Shown: positions 38,735 through 48,663 of the stretch, one piece after another
Numbering within the stretch: the first letter of the stretch is position 1
Layout of the letters: each line of letters starts with the position of its first letter
Origin: Pocillopora verrucosa
Taxonomy: Eukaryota > Cnidaria > Anthozoa > Scleractinia > Pocilloporidae
NCBI RefSeq assembly: GCF_036669915.1
Contig: NC_089315.1
Span: 22,497,499 to 22,561,498 of the forward strand
Reading direction: 5' to 3'
Length of the DNA: 64,000 nt
Program-made: the position numbers and the translations under genes
The notes under the pieces: generated by a model
The model's input: the letters and a program-made list of their open reading frames with translations, nothing else
The model's database searches: none
What the model was told of the DNA's origin: nothing

Positions 38735-39829
38735 TTTTAATGTTTGGTTTATTTTCTGTACTTTACATCTTAGCCAACAGTCTTTTGAGACTGACTGTGG
38801 ATGGCAAGATTGTTATGTGTGTATATCCACCAGGCTTCATAAACAAAAGAGGTAAGTCAATCGGAATCTTTTCCCCAATGATTTTTTGTGTGATGACATG
38901 GAATTGATAAGCAATTGCCTATTACAGTTTACCAGTGAAGGTGGGTGGCTCTATATAACTTTTTTGTGAGATGAAACACAATTAAACGACTCTTATGACA
39001 AGTGTGGGAAGGAAACGACGGACGAATTTCGCCTGAGTGAGGTAAAGCTAATAACAAAGACGTCACAAGGGCCAATCATAAAATAGTCTACTTGCTGTGA
39101 GATCAATATCAGTATCTGGGCAACTGCCCACCTACCCCTGGCCCCTGGCCCACATTAACCTTAACTGTTGTCAATTGACTGTTGTTGAGTTAGGAAAGGT
39201 ACGGACGAATTTCGCAGTTGCCTAGATACTGATATTGATCCCACTGCTTAGTAGTGCTCATTACTGTGAAGAATGCTGTCATATTCATTTCTTAACCCGC
39301 AGTTCACATATGTGATTTTCATATTAACACAGTCAATTATTCATCACTTCACGGGTTTATTACGAGCTAACATAGTGACCAGCTTCCAGTTGACTTGTTA
39401 ACTTGGTTGGGTAGAGCACTGCACCGGTATCGCAGAGGTCACGGGTTCAAATCCGTGCAGGCCTGAATTTTTTTTCAGGCCTTATTTTCACTACTGCCCA
39501 AGATCTCTTCCATGTTCAGAATAGCTTATGTTGTCACCATCGCTTTTGGTGTTACGCCTGAATCTTGAATCTTGCTATGGCTCAACAGATGAATGGCAGC
39601 AACATCCTGAAACGGAAGAGATTGCCCTTCTACAAGACAGACACTCAGAAAGCAAACGACTGCGACTTCAGGAAAACGAGGTGGACGAGCTGTCATTGCA
39701 TCTGCTTGCCCCTCCGGGCTGGAGCAAGAGAGATGAGAGACCGAGTAGTGATGGCGATGACGAACAGGAGGGGGGGAGGAAAGCGAAGTCATGTCCTCAA
39801 ACCCGTTTGCACTTCTGTCAGACGAGTGA
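30693..39829 (+). CDS. GNL1: GNL1 permuted GTPase, coding frame broken at nine sites
   Basis: Seventeen exons: 30693-30777, 30952-31123, 31740-31826, 32193-32238, 32891-33042, 33293-33365, 34002-34078, 35051-35183, 35322-35415, 35847-35941, 36440-36505, 36690-36740, 37285-37409, 37990-38176, 38298-38360, 38774-38851, 39589-39829. All borders are AG/GT and phases fit a 608-aa protein, the human GNL1 length. The order is that of a circularly permuted GTPase: MPRKKPFSNKQKKK basic start, KRPPWKYSMSKEQ, SDIVVLISDIRHP, G4 NK|ID, G1 GHPNVGKSS, G3 DCPG, QVQEPYTSVGYLA. Lesions: exon 3 -1, exon 5 TAA at 33013-33015, exon 6 +1, exon 7 -1, exon 9 +1, exon 10 -1, exon 12 -2 in the P-loop exon, exon 13 -1, exon 17 +2 G. 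Eight exons are intact. Either a pseudogene or consensus errors. The last exon would otherwise run to 39908. Confidence 0.9.
31876..32024 (-). repeat. MITE family C copy (reverse)
   Basis: CACTGATAAGGAAAATTTGT, GGGGTGATATTGTAAGGAG and an end in GAGTTAAGGGTTAA. Lies in GNL1 intron 3. Confidence 0.65.
32297..32500 (+). mobile_element. MITE family B, uninterrupted copy
   Basis: CCTTTTCACTCCCATGATCT, ACTGTCTGCCAAACAATTTT, TTGGATCAACTGAGAATC, ATTCTCATCACTTG and CACTCATGGGAGTC in the same order as the split copy at 9615-10022. Lies in GNL1 intron 4. Confidence 0.7.
34372..34560 (-). repeat. MITE family C copy (reverse)
   Basis: Contains CTCCCTATTGTTCTCTG, AACTGATAAGGAGAATTTGG and GGGTGAAAACTGTAAGTAAG. 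Diverged copy in GNL1 intron 7. Confidence 0.6.
34630..34867 (-). mobile_element. tRNA-derived SINE family 2 plus fold-back
   Basis: 34630-34740, read on the minus strand, has GTGGCTTAGAGCATCAGAGC (A-box-like) and GAGGTTCGATTCCTCATGGG (B box), so it derives from a tRNA-like pol III gene. Adjacent 34751-34867 is a fold-back: ACATAGAAATATTAGAGATG, then GTTTTGAGCTCAGTGAAGA and its complement. The same two modules adjoin at 27617-27790, so they form one composite family. Confidence 0.75.
34988..35015. repeat. Poly-T tract upstream of GNL1 exon 8
   Basis: A run of more than 20 T just 5' of the acceptor at 35050. It may serve as part of a long polypyrimidine tract and is a sequencing-error hotspot. 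Confidence 0.6.
35461..35640 (+). mobile_element. MITE family C copy
   Basis: CCTAAGAGTGAGTAGCATCT, CTTACAATATCATCCCTGAA, AAGGAAATGATCGCC and GGTATGGAGAATATGCATAC match 28613-28822. Lies in GNL1 intron 9. Confidence 0.7.
36840..36915. repeat. Family D MITE, half copy
   Basis: AACGCTCGAAACGTCAGCTT followed by AGGGTGGCCAATTTACAT equals one arm of the fold-back at 4029-4160. Lies in GNL1 intron 12. Confidence 0.65.
37037..37305 (+). repeat. Tandem duplication including GNL1 exon-13 acceptor
   Basis: Two ~130-bp units: TTTCGCCTTACGCTATTGAA...CCCAACAGGTTAAGAGCACC and TTTCGCCTTACGTTATTTAA...CCTAACAGGTTGTGAGCACC. Each unit holds AGAGTCTTGG, AATAGTAGAACCCACCTCTT and a CAACAG-type splice acceptor with the first bases of exon 13. 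The second unit is followed by the real exon; the first is a decoy acceptor. Separated by a few tens of substitutions and small indels. Confidence 0.8.
38697..38735. repeat. CT/TA microsatellite (left arm)
   Basis: CTCTCTCTATATATATATAT with one interruption. The mirror locus 63747-63837 is much longer. Confidence 0.9.
39101..39240. mobile_element. MITE family E, present in left arm only
   Basis: 27-bp terminal inverted repeats GATCAATATCAGTATCTGGG+CAACTGC and GCAGTTGCCTAGATACTGAT+ATTGATC with one mismatch class, 140 bp in all. The core is CCACCTACCCCTGGCCCC. It lies in GNL1 intron 16. The right arm runs straight from GTAAAGCTAAT to CATTACTGTGAAG without it (around 63385). Confidence 0.85.
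39257..39492 (+). mobile_element. tRNA-derived SINE family 1 (left arm)
   Basis: Near 39402-39463 a tRNA-like body has an A-box-like TTGGTTGGGTAGAGC, an anticodon-arm-like CTGCACCGGTATCGCAG and a B box CACGGGTTCAAATCCGTG with a perfect 5-bp T stem. The tail GGCCTGAATTTTTTTTCAGG forms a hairpin. Upstream CATTTCTTAACCCGCAGTTC and CATATGTGATTTTCATAT blocks recur at 21135-21345. Repeated family and tail indicate a SINE rather than a working tRNA. Confidence 0.8.
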
Positions 39830-42760
39830 AGTATATAACGAAGGAATTCGTGCCACCGCTGTTACGAAGTGTCAATTGATTGCGCCCTCGAGAAGTGACG
39901 CGAGATGATGTGCAGTGGAGCACATTACACTCAATTCATAAATCCGCTTTTAGCTTGTTCGTCGCTTGACGCCGCTGATGATGAAAGAAACATCTCAGAA
40001 TATGGGAAAGAGACAAAAGGGATGTCTAATTCTCTAAACTGAAAAAATTACCAAAAAATGTAACATGAATCACTCATCATTTGTGAACAGCGGTTTGTGG
40101 GATAACTTTCGGAATCACTTAACGCATTTTATTGGTTATCTTTACCGGGGAAAAATTCTCGCCAGGTTGTTGCATTTGCGTAAAAAAATACCAAAGCTCT
40201 CGCACAGTATTTTTTCTTTTACCTCAATGGGGCTGAAATAAAGAGTGAAAATGAATAATGTTAGTTTAATGATAATGATGGTGATGCATTCATGCAGCGC
40301 AACCTTCATATAACTACCCTCTAATACGCTTTACAACACCCTGCGGGGGACTATGGCCAGACTGCATTAAGCAGTTTACAATTTTGAAAGGAAATTTTGC
40401 AGGTGCCCCTAATTTTAGAACTTTTGGAAACTTAGCCAGACCTACGTTCCCTACTCTTTTCAAACAGAGCGTGGATTCTTTAACGTCCCCTCTCAACCAA
40501 TGCAGTGAAGATGCAGGAGAGGGGCCTGCGGTTTATCGTCCTTATCCGAGAAGACTGGAACGTCTAACCTTAAGCGAATGCAATAGCAGAGGCTGTAGCA
40601 CCTTCTCCCTCGTCATCATTTACAATAATCAGAATGAGGTTCCCCCCCCCCCCCTGAGGGAATAAGTTCAAAAGACATCATTGCAGTGGCCGCCAACCTA
40701 ACGTAAAACAAACATAAAAGCGCAAGGCCACAGGTTTCGAGAGAGGGAATGCGTGTGTGACGGAGAAGGGACTGGGTTCGGTTCTGCACCTGATTAGCTC
40801 GCTAAAGAAGCACACTGTTTTGGTGCTAGTTAATCAACAGTAGGCGAGGGATTTCAAACTGATTGTAATTGAAAATTGCCCGTTTTGATTCATTTGAATG
40901 CAAACAAGGAAAAAGAGCTTTTCCTTTGAAAAATGAACCATGTACACTGCAGCACGTTCTTGAGATTCAGATGGATGAAATATGCAGGTAAAAAATTTCA
41001 AAACTCAGTCGACAGCGATGACATGATCGTGCTAATTTGAAAGAGGATGATGATGACTCTTTGCGAGGACACCAAAGAGTCTGAAATGGAATAAAATTTC
41101 ACTTTGTATATCATGAATCAAATCGCGAATATCCAATAAGCAATTTTCACGACTTCGAAAGAATGCGTTATGATTTAGTACAGACTCCTAAATTGGGGAC
41201 TAAATTGGAATGCTGTCCGGTCGTCAGATTTGTTTATCACGAATATTACTGAGTATTACTCATTGCTATTACCATTACATAACATACAGGGGAAATTTTA
41301 GATGCTGATCGGCTGAGACAGCTCCATTAATTTGGTAATTTCCCAGGACACAATTACTTGAAATTGAGAACATTGACGAGGGCAATACAATTTATGCAAC
41401 TTCTAAAAACACTCGTGATATTAATCCTTAATTTTACTCGGCCCCGTACGATTACCTCTTTCGTAATGCTAATGAGAATACAGGCGACACACCAGTCACG
41501 TAAGGAGTAGGAAAAACGACCGACTGCAAAGGTGAGATACGTGTTAAGATAGGTAAAGAAAGTGGTCCCGGAAGTAAGGGGTCTCACATTTTCTTCGAGT
41601 ATCACAGCGGTTTGCTGGTCTCGCACTCTTGGTCTCGAAAATTTAAAGATCAGGGCCTAGTTTTGTTTTCGAAAAATACCTCGGTGTTATGTGTTTTGAA
41701 GCCAACCCGTCTTGAGAAACATCCTGTGTGTTTCTAACACATTTTTGGAACTGTTTACACCTGTACCATGTACGTGCTTCAGTGGATAAATGTTTTACAA
41801 TTTGCAGTAAATAAATATACGTAAAAATCCATACAAATCAAGGACCTAAATACTTTTTGACTCTTTGATTCGGATTTTTATAAATAGCATTCTATTCTCG
41901 TCGAGCAACGAGTTACAGAAGCTATTTTAAAATAGTTATTCATAGATGAAATATTTAGCAGCGCCTTAAAGTGTATTCTTGGACTCAAATATTACGTATC
42001 AGTGTTGTTACGGTTTTGGTACTACCAGAAATGGCTTTGAACAAATTTTTTGTCGTTGCGTGACAGTGACCTTCGTACTTCCTGATACAAAATGAACAGT
42101 ATTCTAATTTTGCATCTTTGTTAATAATTATCCATTTTTTTTTTTTTTTGGGACTCGAATGGTGTTTTATTTGATCGTTTTCTCGTAGGCGACTACCGCC
42201 TTCAACAGTTGATCTAGTTGTTTTAAAACCGTGGGTGGATATTCCAGAGATATTTAAAGGAATTTCGAACCAAATGAAAGGATTACAAAGACATTGCACT
42301 GACGTGGTACTCGTTTAAGTTGAAACCGAAATTCTGTCTATCCATGTGAGCCACGTGTATTTGTTAGGAATAACACACAATAATGTGTGGGAGAATCAAA
42401 CAAATGGACTCGCCAAATGACCGTCAAGAACGCCCGAGATTATCATTATTCAGGGTAACATAAAGCATTTTAATAAAAAAAAAACCATTCAATGTTGTGA
42501 AGAAAAAGGATTTCAAATGAAACTTACGATGGTTTTAAACTATAATACGTAGTTATATTCAGATGCTTCGGCAACACTGACGTAATTATTCAATAACACA
42601 ATTTTTATCAATAGTAGCTAACCCAAAAAGGAAGAATGCGCTTTGGATTTCCGGTCTGCAAACCTTTCATCTTTGGATTTGCGTAAGAAGGCTTGGCTTT
42701 TTAAGGACAAGAGTTCACGCTGGATAGTCAGAATTTGTAGGTGAATCAAACTACAGAACA
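39830..42760. other. Intergenic region GNL1-caspase (left arm)
   Basis: About 2.9 kb with no supported gene. It contains caspase 5' flank, a C-run near 40640-40652 and a stretch at 40310-40600 (TTTACAACACCCTGCGGGGG ... GGACTATGGCCAGAC) that reads like an interspersed-repeat fragment. All is mirrored at 59880-62816. Confidence 0.5.
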
Positions 42761-44426
42761 ATGGGCAACGTTTTGTTTAACTATTTAGGTAACGGTGTGA
42801 GCGAAGATCTCCGGGAGGAAATCGCCCGTCACGGTAAGTTTCAGACTGGATTCCAATCAAGATGCATTATGAAGCGGTCCTTAATTTTTTTTAGTCATAA
42901 GATCCAATGCCTCTTTCAACTAACCGTGCAAAATACGTACTGACATCTCAATCCGTGATGTTGAACCAACTGACCGAAGTAAACATTAATTGATGTGTTC
43001 AGTCTCAATGTGAGAAAACGCACAAAAAGATTGCTCTTTGTCAGGATGTTCTCGCCCTAACTTTGAGCAGCGTTGTTCTCACCTTCAACTGTTACTGGCC
43101 TTCCATTTTCAAGTCCTTTTGAAAAGGCTTTGTGAAATAAAACTGAGTAAACTTTGAATTATTCATAGAAAATTAAACAAATTATAACGCGTTCGTTTTC
43201 GTGTTTACAGGCAAGGCGTATGATGCCGATGATTCGATTCAGTTGACACCCACTCTTCAAATGGCAGATACGAGTCGAAACGTCAATCGTGTAAAAGACC
43301 TGCCAAAGGATCAAGTCTACGAAGGGGTGCAGAATCCGTATGTGTTAGTGATAAACAACGTGAACTTTAAAGAAGACCCAGTACCAAGGAATGGAGCCGA
43401 ACACGATCTTAAAAACGTGGAAACGTTTTTACGAGAAGCTGGTTTCGAGTCTGTGGAGAAGCGTTACGATCTGGAAAAAAAAAGAGATGATGGCAGCTTT
43501 TGACGAAACTCGAAAAAGTATTGAATCAGGTAAGTGGCTTTACACCGAATTTCTACCTTTTTGCTCTCAGCGATGGAAGCTGATCTGATGAGCGTCTACT
43601 CCATTGCCTTTGTTTGGTCTTGTCACGCAACATGCTCTCCTTAAAATGGAAGGAGATCATTGTACGAGGTTCAGTCACTTATCGCCGTCGAAGCCCTACA
43701 GCACATGCTCTCTCCGCCCTCAAAGGACGAGAGCAAATGACAAAGTTATTTTTTAACTCGGGCTCCTGTTTTGTAAGGTCTGGTATGTAAATAATAAGAA
43801 GAGCTGTTACAAATTCAATTCTAATCGAATAATTTCATTGCACAGGTAAACATGACGGCCTCATATGCATCATCATGAGTCACGGCGATGACAGAGGAAT
43901 CAAGTGCAAGAACGGTGAAACCATTCCAGTTGACGAAATAACCTCTAAATTCCGTGGTAGCGATGAATCGTGTCCACAGCTAGCGGGAAAACCTAAACTA
44001 TTCTTCCTTCAAGCATGCAGAGGAATAGTCGACGATAGAGGGTATCGGCATGCAGCCAGTTCGCAAGACGACGATGTTGTTGCTGATAGCTTTTCTTCTG
44101 AGAGAACGTCTCTGACGCTTCCTTCTGATGCAGATTTTTTGATTAGTTACTCTACCACCACGGGTTACAAGTCATTCAGGAGGTTCACCATGCCCACAGC
44201 AAGTGCACCACCCAGTGAAACGCTCGGCTCCTGGTTCATCTTCACATTAATGAGAGTTCTACGGGAAAATTCACACAAGGACGACTTGATGACAATGCTG
44301 ACTAAGGTGAATCAAGAAATGATTAAATATGCGACAGGCAAAGGCTGCAAGCAGATTCCAAGCCATGTCTCCATGCTCACACGAAAGGTCTTCTTCACAA
44401 ATTTTTTTAATAATAAGACATTTTAA
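42761..44426 (+). CDS. Caspase, short prodomain (left arm; one-base frameshift)
   Basis: Exons 42761-42833, 43211-43529 and 43846-44426 in phase 1. Peptidase C14 hallmarks: the p20 start NPYVLVINNVNF, Arg of PVPRNGAEHDLKNVETFL, catalytic His in MSHGDD, catalytic Cys in QACRG, the p10 pocket FLISYSTTTGYKSFR and GSWFIFTL. Only about 50 residues precede the catalytic domain, with no CARD or DED, as in effector caspases. An Asp-rich linker between QACRG and p10 offers cleavage sites. A nine-A run at 43475-43483 (eight in the right arm) shifts exon 2 and creates an early stop. The pocket is SFR instead of the usual SWR, and p10 has an extra Pro/Ser-rich loop. AATAAA at 44497-44502. Caspases cleave after Asp in apoptosis or inflammation. 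Confidence 0.88.
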
Positions 44427-45671
44427 TTTAACCATAAAAAACAAACATCTCTTTATCATTCCTTGCTTTTGGCTGTAATAAATTTACTTGTTGTGAAATA
44501 AAGATCATTTTCAAGCTGTAAGTGTTGTCTATTCGATGAATGCGGGTAAGAAAGTTGTTTCTGCGAATTCTTACTAACATCACATTAAATTTTCTATTTC
44601 TTCTGCGATATTTTTTCAATTTCATCCGAACAGGGAACTCGAATGCCTGTTTCATGATACACCATCGCGCGCAACATCGAACGTTGGAAAAACTGTAGGT
44701 ACACGAGGCCAAAAACTACCATGGTTTACATTAATGGTGCAAATAGTGCTTTTCTATTGTGGTCCGTTAAACCAAAACAGTTTTTCTGTCAGCGAATCAG
44801 AACAAATTGGGAACTTCAAGTGAAACAATTCAAGTGCCAGAAGTGCGAGAAAACGCTGGTAGCCAAGTCGCGGTTGATCTCAGTAAAGAATTTGATAGGG
44901 TGGGAGAGAGACGTTTCTCAGGTGGTGAAGTGAAGTACTGGAAACCAACGAAATCTAGTATTATTTTTGACACGTAAACGAAAATTTATAGAGCTCGAGA
45001 TCAGGACTAATTTGAGACTATTTCTCAAAAAGGGCTCATAAACTTACGGCACTCCCATCGAGAGTCTCTCAAATGCCGACTCACAAAGGCCTCGTAAGGT
45101 GTTTAGATCATATAATGAGTTACCCTTGATTGGTGTCAAATGCCAAAATGGAACTGGACGTTGATAAACCTCCGCTCTATTTGAACATTTGGTTCTCATT
45201 CATTTTAGGTTTTCTTTAAATTGGTAATATAAATCAGATTCACTTTAGCATGAGTTTGAGTCTAATTCCATCTGTCGAAAGGGAGTCGGCTTCCTGTAAT
45301 CAGAGTGTTTTATTTAATACTTTATAAGGAAACTGGCCTGAACATACGTGACACGAAGTTCTTTGGGCACTCGACGACGCTCGAGGCCAAAAGGACTCTT
45401 TTCTCTTCCTCTTCCAGCATCGGAAGAAGGGAAACAATTTCTTTCAAGACCAATATCCCAGAATCTTACTGCCAGCCTTTCCTTATTAAAATTTTTATTG
45501 ACATTAACAGATTATCCAAATGATAGCGATCTTTGCGTGAATACAAAATAAATGTTTTGAATTAAACTTGCACGGCTGTCGATAAGATATTTGGTACTAT
45601 CTTCATTACTTCTTCAGTTTAAACCAAAATTCTTTCATACACATATTGCATAAACACAGAAAGTTAAGTCT
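44427..45671. other. Convergent 3' region, caspase / CIMIP2B (left)
   Basis: The two genes end tail-to-tail 1.2 kb apart. Poly(A) signals AATAAA at 44477-44482 and 44497-44502 serve the caspase. Small open frames here lack any family or splice support. Mirrored at 56973-58215. Confidence 0.5.
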
Positions 45672-48631
45672 TTAGGCGGTCAGGGCTTTCATAGGCGCTG
45701 CGTTCTGGGTGCTGTACCCAAATGTCATCCCATAACGGAATTTCTCACCTGAAAACCAAATAAAAGTGACACGTTCAGTAAACTCTTCCAGCGAGCTACG
45801 AGAAAAGGGAAATCTGTCATTAATCTCGCACCCAGATCTCTCACTGATGAAAGAGCTTTGTTAGGAAAGAGTTCAAAGTTTTTTCAGAGTTTTTTCAAAC
45901 TTTTGGACATTTATGAAGTTTCGGCCGGCGCCAATTTGCTTTTTGTTTTGCTGCTTCATTTCATATGCGCGATCTTCTTTGATGTGCAGATCTAACGAGC
46001 TTTAGCGATTCCAATGTAATTTTGCTTCTAGTAATGGGTTTTAGATATCAACATACTTGTTCGTTAAGCAGCAGGATATAATAGAGTGTTGTTCTGTACG
46101 ACTTAAAGTTGTCGGGCGTTACAAACGCCTTAAGAAATCCTATTTTCAGGGAAACTGGTAGAGAATGGATACTGTACCTGGCACATGTCCAGTGTAATGA
46201 GGGACCTGTCCCGAACCTCGGATGTAAATCGGCTTGGTGTCGACGATTTTGATCTCGGGTCGATCGACAGTTATCGGCAGCTCCTTGACACGCTTCAGCC
46301 TGTCACTTTCAACCGTGAAATCACACAGCGCTTTATTCGTCAACAGGGGATAGCCCATTCCCATTTCGCCCCTAGCTCGCGGGACGAATCCCGTGTATCC
46401 CGACATGAGGAACTTCTTCGGGTCGTCGTTACTCATTATGAATGGGGAAAGTGAATGTTGTAAAGCGAATGGGGATATAATACGCCTTAGGTCGAATAGT
46501 TATTGACTTGAGCGGAGTCTTGTACTTGGTTGTAATCAAGGTATCACTGGATAGCATTTCTTTGGGAACGTCTTTGCCTTTTTGCAACTCTGCGATTGTT
46601 CTTAGGTCGCGGATCTTACGATTATTTTTCACTTGGTCTTCCTGGAAACTTGCAATGGCGCTTAAACACGTGTCTGCGTAAGGTTTTCCAAAGTAATGCT
46701 CTCCTTTTGGTATATAACCTGATGATCAAAAAAAGGGGGAAAGGTCAATGCTGTGATGGCTTTGAGCATGTCCAAATGGGTGGGTTTTTGTTTCGCGCAT
46801 CGGGGGATTGTGGCGAGGGGACGACGAAAACATTTCCCTGTGTCCCTTGTGGGGTGGGTACGGGGCCCAAACGTACCTCCATCTGCAACTTACTTTTTTG
46901 TCATATGAAAAAACTCTCGGTGGCATATCAAGTCAGGTCATCCGCGTGCGTTGCTAGAAATTTGCGGCACCGCTTTATTTACTCATTTAGTACACAATTA
47001 GGAGTAAATATTGCTGAAGGGCGCGCTGATTGGCGATTTAAGATCCGAATATTCTTTGCTATTCACCTTCAAGCAGCGCACACGGGATTTATGCTCGAAA
47101 ATAATTTAATTGTCGCAGGACTAAACGAATTAAAATCAACTTTTTTTTGCTACGTTATCACACTATTCTAGTATATACTAAAACAACTATTCACCTCAGA
47201 GTCGTCTGGCAATGAGTATTTACCTCGCCGCTTTGCAGCTTGGTAACTGTCCACCACTAGCCACCTTCACTTCGGTGAATTGTTGTTAAATATACTCGAA
47301 TCATTTACCGCGGTAGTCTCGTGTCTCTGGCTGGAGTCCTTAACTCCTTCTCGATAAAAGAGAGGATTGAGGAAACTGGAAGTTCTTAAGGTACCTTGCA
47401 CCGACACACTTCATTACAAGCCTATTTTACCAAGTTCTGATACACACGGGAAGGTTAAAACCTTCGGTCAAATTCAGTTATTTGTTTGACTAAGAGCAAT
47501 ACTAAAGCCGGAATATCTGCCCTTTTTAGTGGGCAAATATCATTACAGATACACCTGATTTTTTTGCTGAAGTAACTTTTTAACAGCTAAAAAAAATCTT
47601 CTTAAGCGCTTTAAGAAATTGTTTAAGCTGCTAAACAATAAAAATAGAACTATATTTAATCTGAAATATTGTAAGGGTTTCCTTATATTGGTGATGGAAA
47701 AAAGAATGGAAATATTATACTTCTTTAAGCCATTCGATACAAAAAAATTATAATAGCCAGGTTGATCATTTCTTATTCCTTTTGGCGGTCTTATATAGGT
47801 ACCATTTCTTTAACCTTTTTCTTATTGTGGTTGTGAATTTGACATGGAGACAGATGTTTCTGCGTAAGCTGCGGTTTGCAGCTAGTTAACGGTATATTTT
47901 CATTATGTTGCTAAGAAAAATAATTAAGTACCAAGAAAATGACTCTACCCTATAAAAATTGATCCCGTACAGGACTTTCCTGGAAATAACCCTCCTTTAT
48001 TCTTTTTATCCATTTAATACTCTCGTTTTTACGCTGAATCCTTGTCGAATTCCCGATCAGGAAAATAGTTTTTAGTTTTTAATTTAACACGTTCGACACC
48101 CTTTTTCTTAGAGGTGATTTAAGGTTCTTAGAGGTGATTTGCAAGGGGTAAACGTAATAGGGGCGGTAATCTTCGAATTTTGTGTATACTCTGCTGTTAT
48201 GTAACAACCTTCAAGTAAGTGTTGACTTTCCCGCTATCCTGGCTTTTCTGTTGTTTCCTTCAGTGGCCTTGAATGTCACTAGTCCTTAATGTTCTTTGAT
48301 TTTGCTGTTTTGCTTGGTTTTCCTGGCTTTTCTTTTGGTAGCCTGGTTTCTCCTGGTTTTTCTTCCACAACCACAATAAGAAAAAGGTCAAAGAAATGGT
48401 ACCAAGATGAGACCGCCAAAAGGAATAAGAAATGATCAACCTGGCTATTATAATTTTTTTTTATCGAATGGCTTAAAGTAGTGTAATATTTCCATTCATT
48501 TTTCCATCACCATATAAGGCAACCCGTATCTTCATGCCGACACAGAAACGAAGCGTTGCTACGCAACAGCTGAACTTTAAAGTTTTTAAGTTTACCGCGT
48601 ATTATGTAAATTTCCCTAGTATATGTTTATA

Positions 48632-48663
<32 letters not shown>

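Noticed and set aside
39402..39463. A functional tRNA-Thr gene
   Set aside because: The body is fused to a SINE-type tail and belongs to a repeated family; the D arm and acceptor stem do not pair well by eye.
30693..39829. Identification as LSG1 or another permuted GTPase
   Set aside because: The MPRKKPFSNKQKKK start, total length of 608 residues and QEPYTSVGYLA block fit GNL1 specifically.
42761..42790. N-myristoylation of the caspase (starts Met-Gly-Asn)
   Set aside because: The sixth residue is Phe, which does not fit the usual small/Ser/Thr requirement; no supporting basic patch.
42761..43529. CARD or death-effector prodomain in the caspase
   Set aside because: Only about 50 residues precede the p20 domain and they show no helical death-fold pattern.
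44428..44712. Small open frames between caspase and CIMIP2B
   Set aside because: They lie in 3' UTR sequence, are not preserved equally in both arms and match no family.
46596..47171. 191-codon open frame on the plus strand of the left arm
   Set aside because: It is antisense to CIMIP2B exon 3 and its intron, and is disrupted in the mirrored copy.
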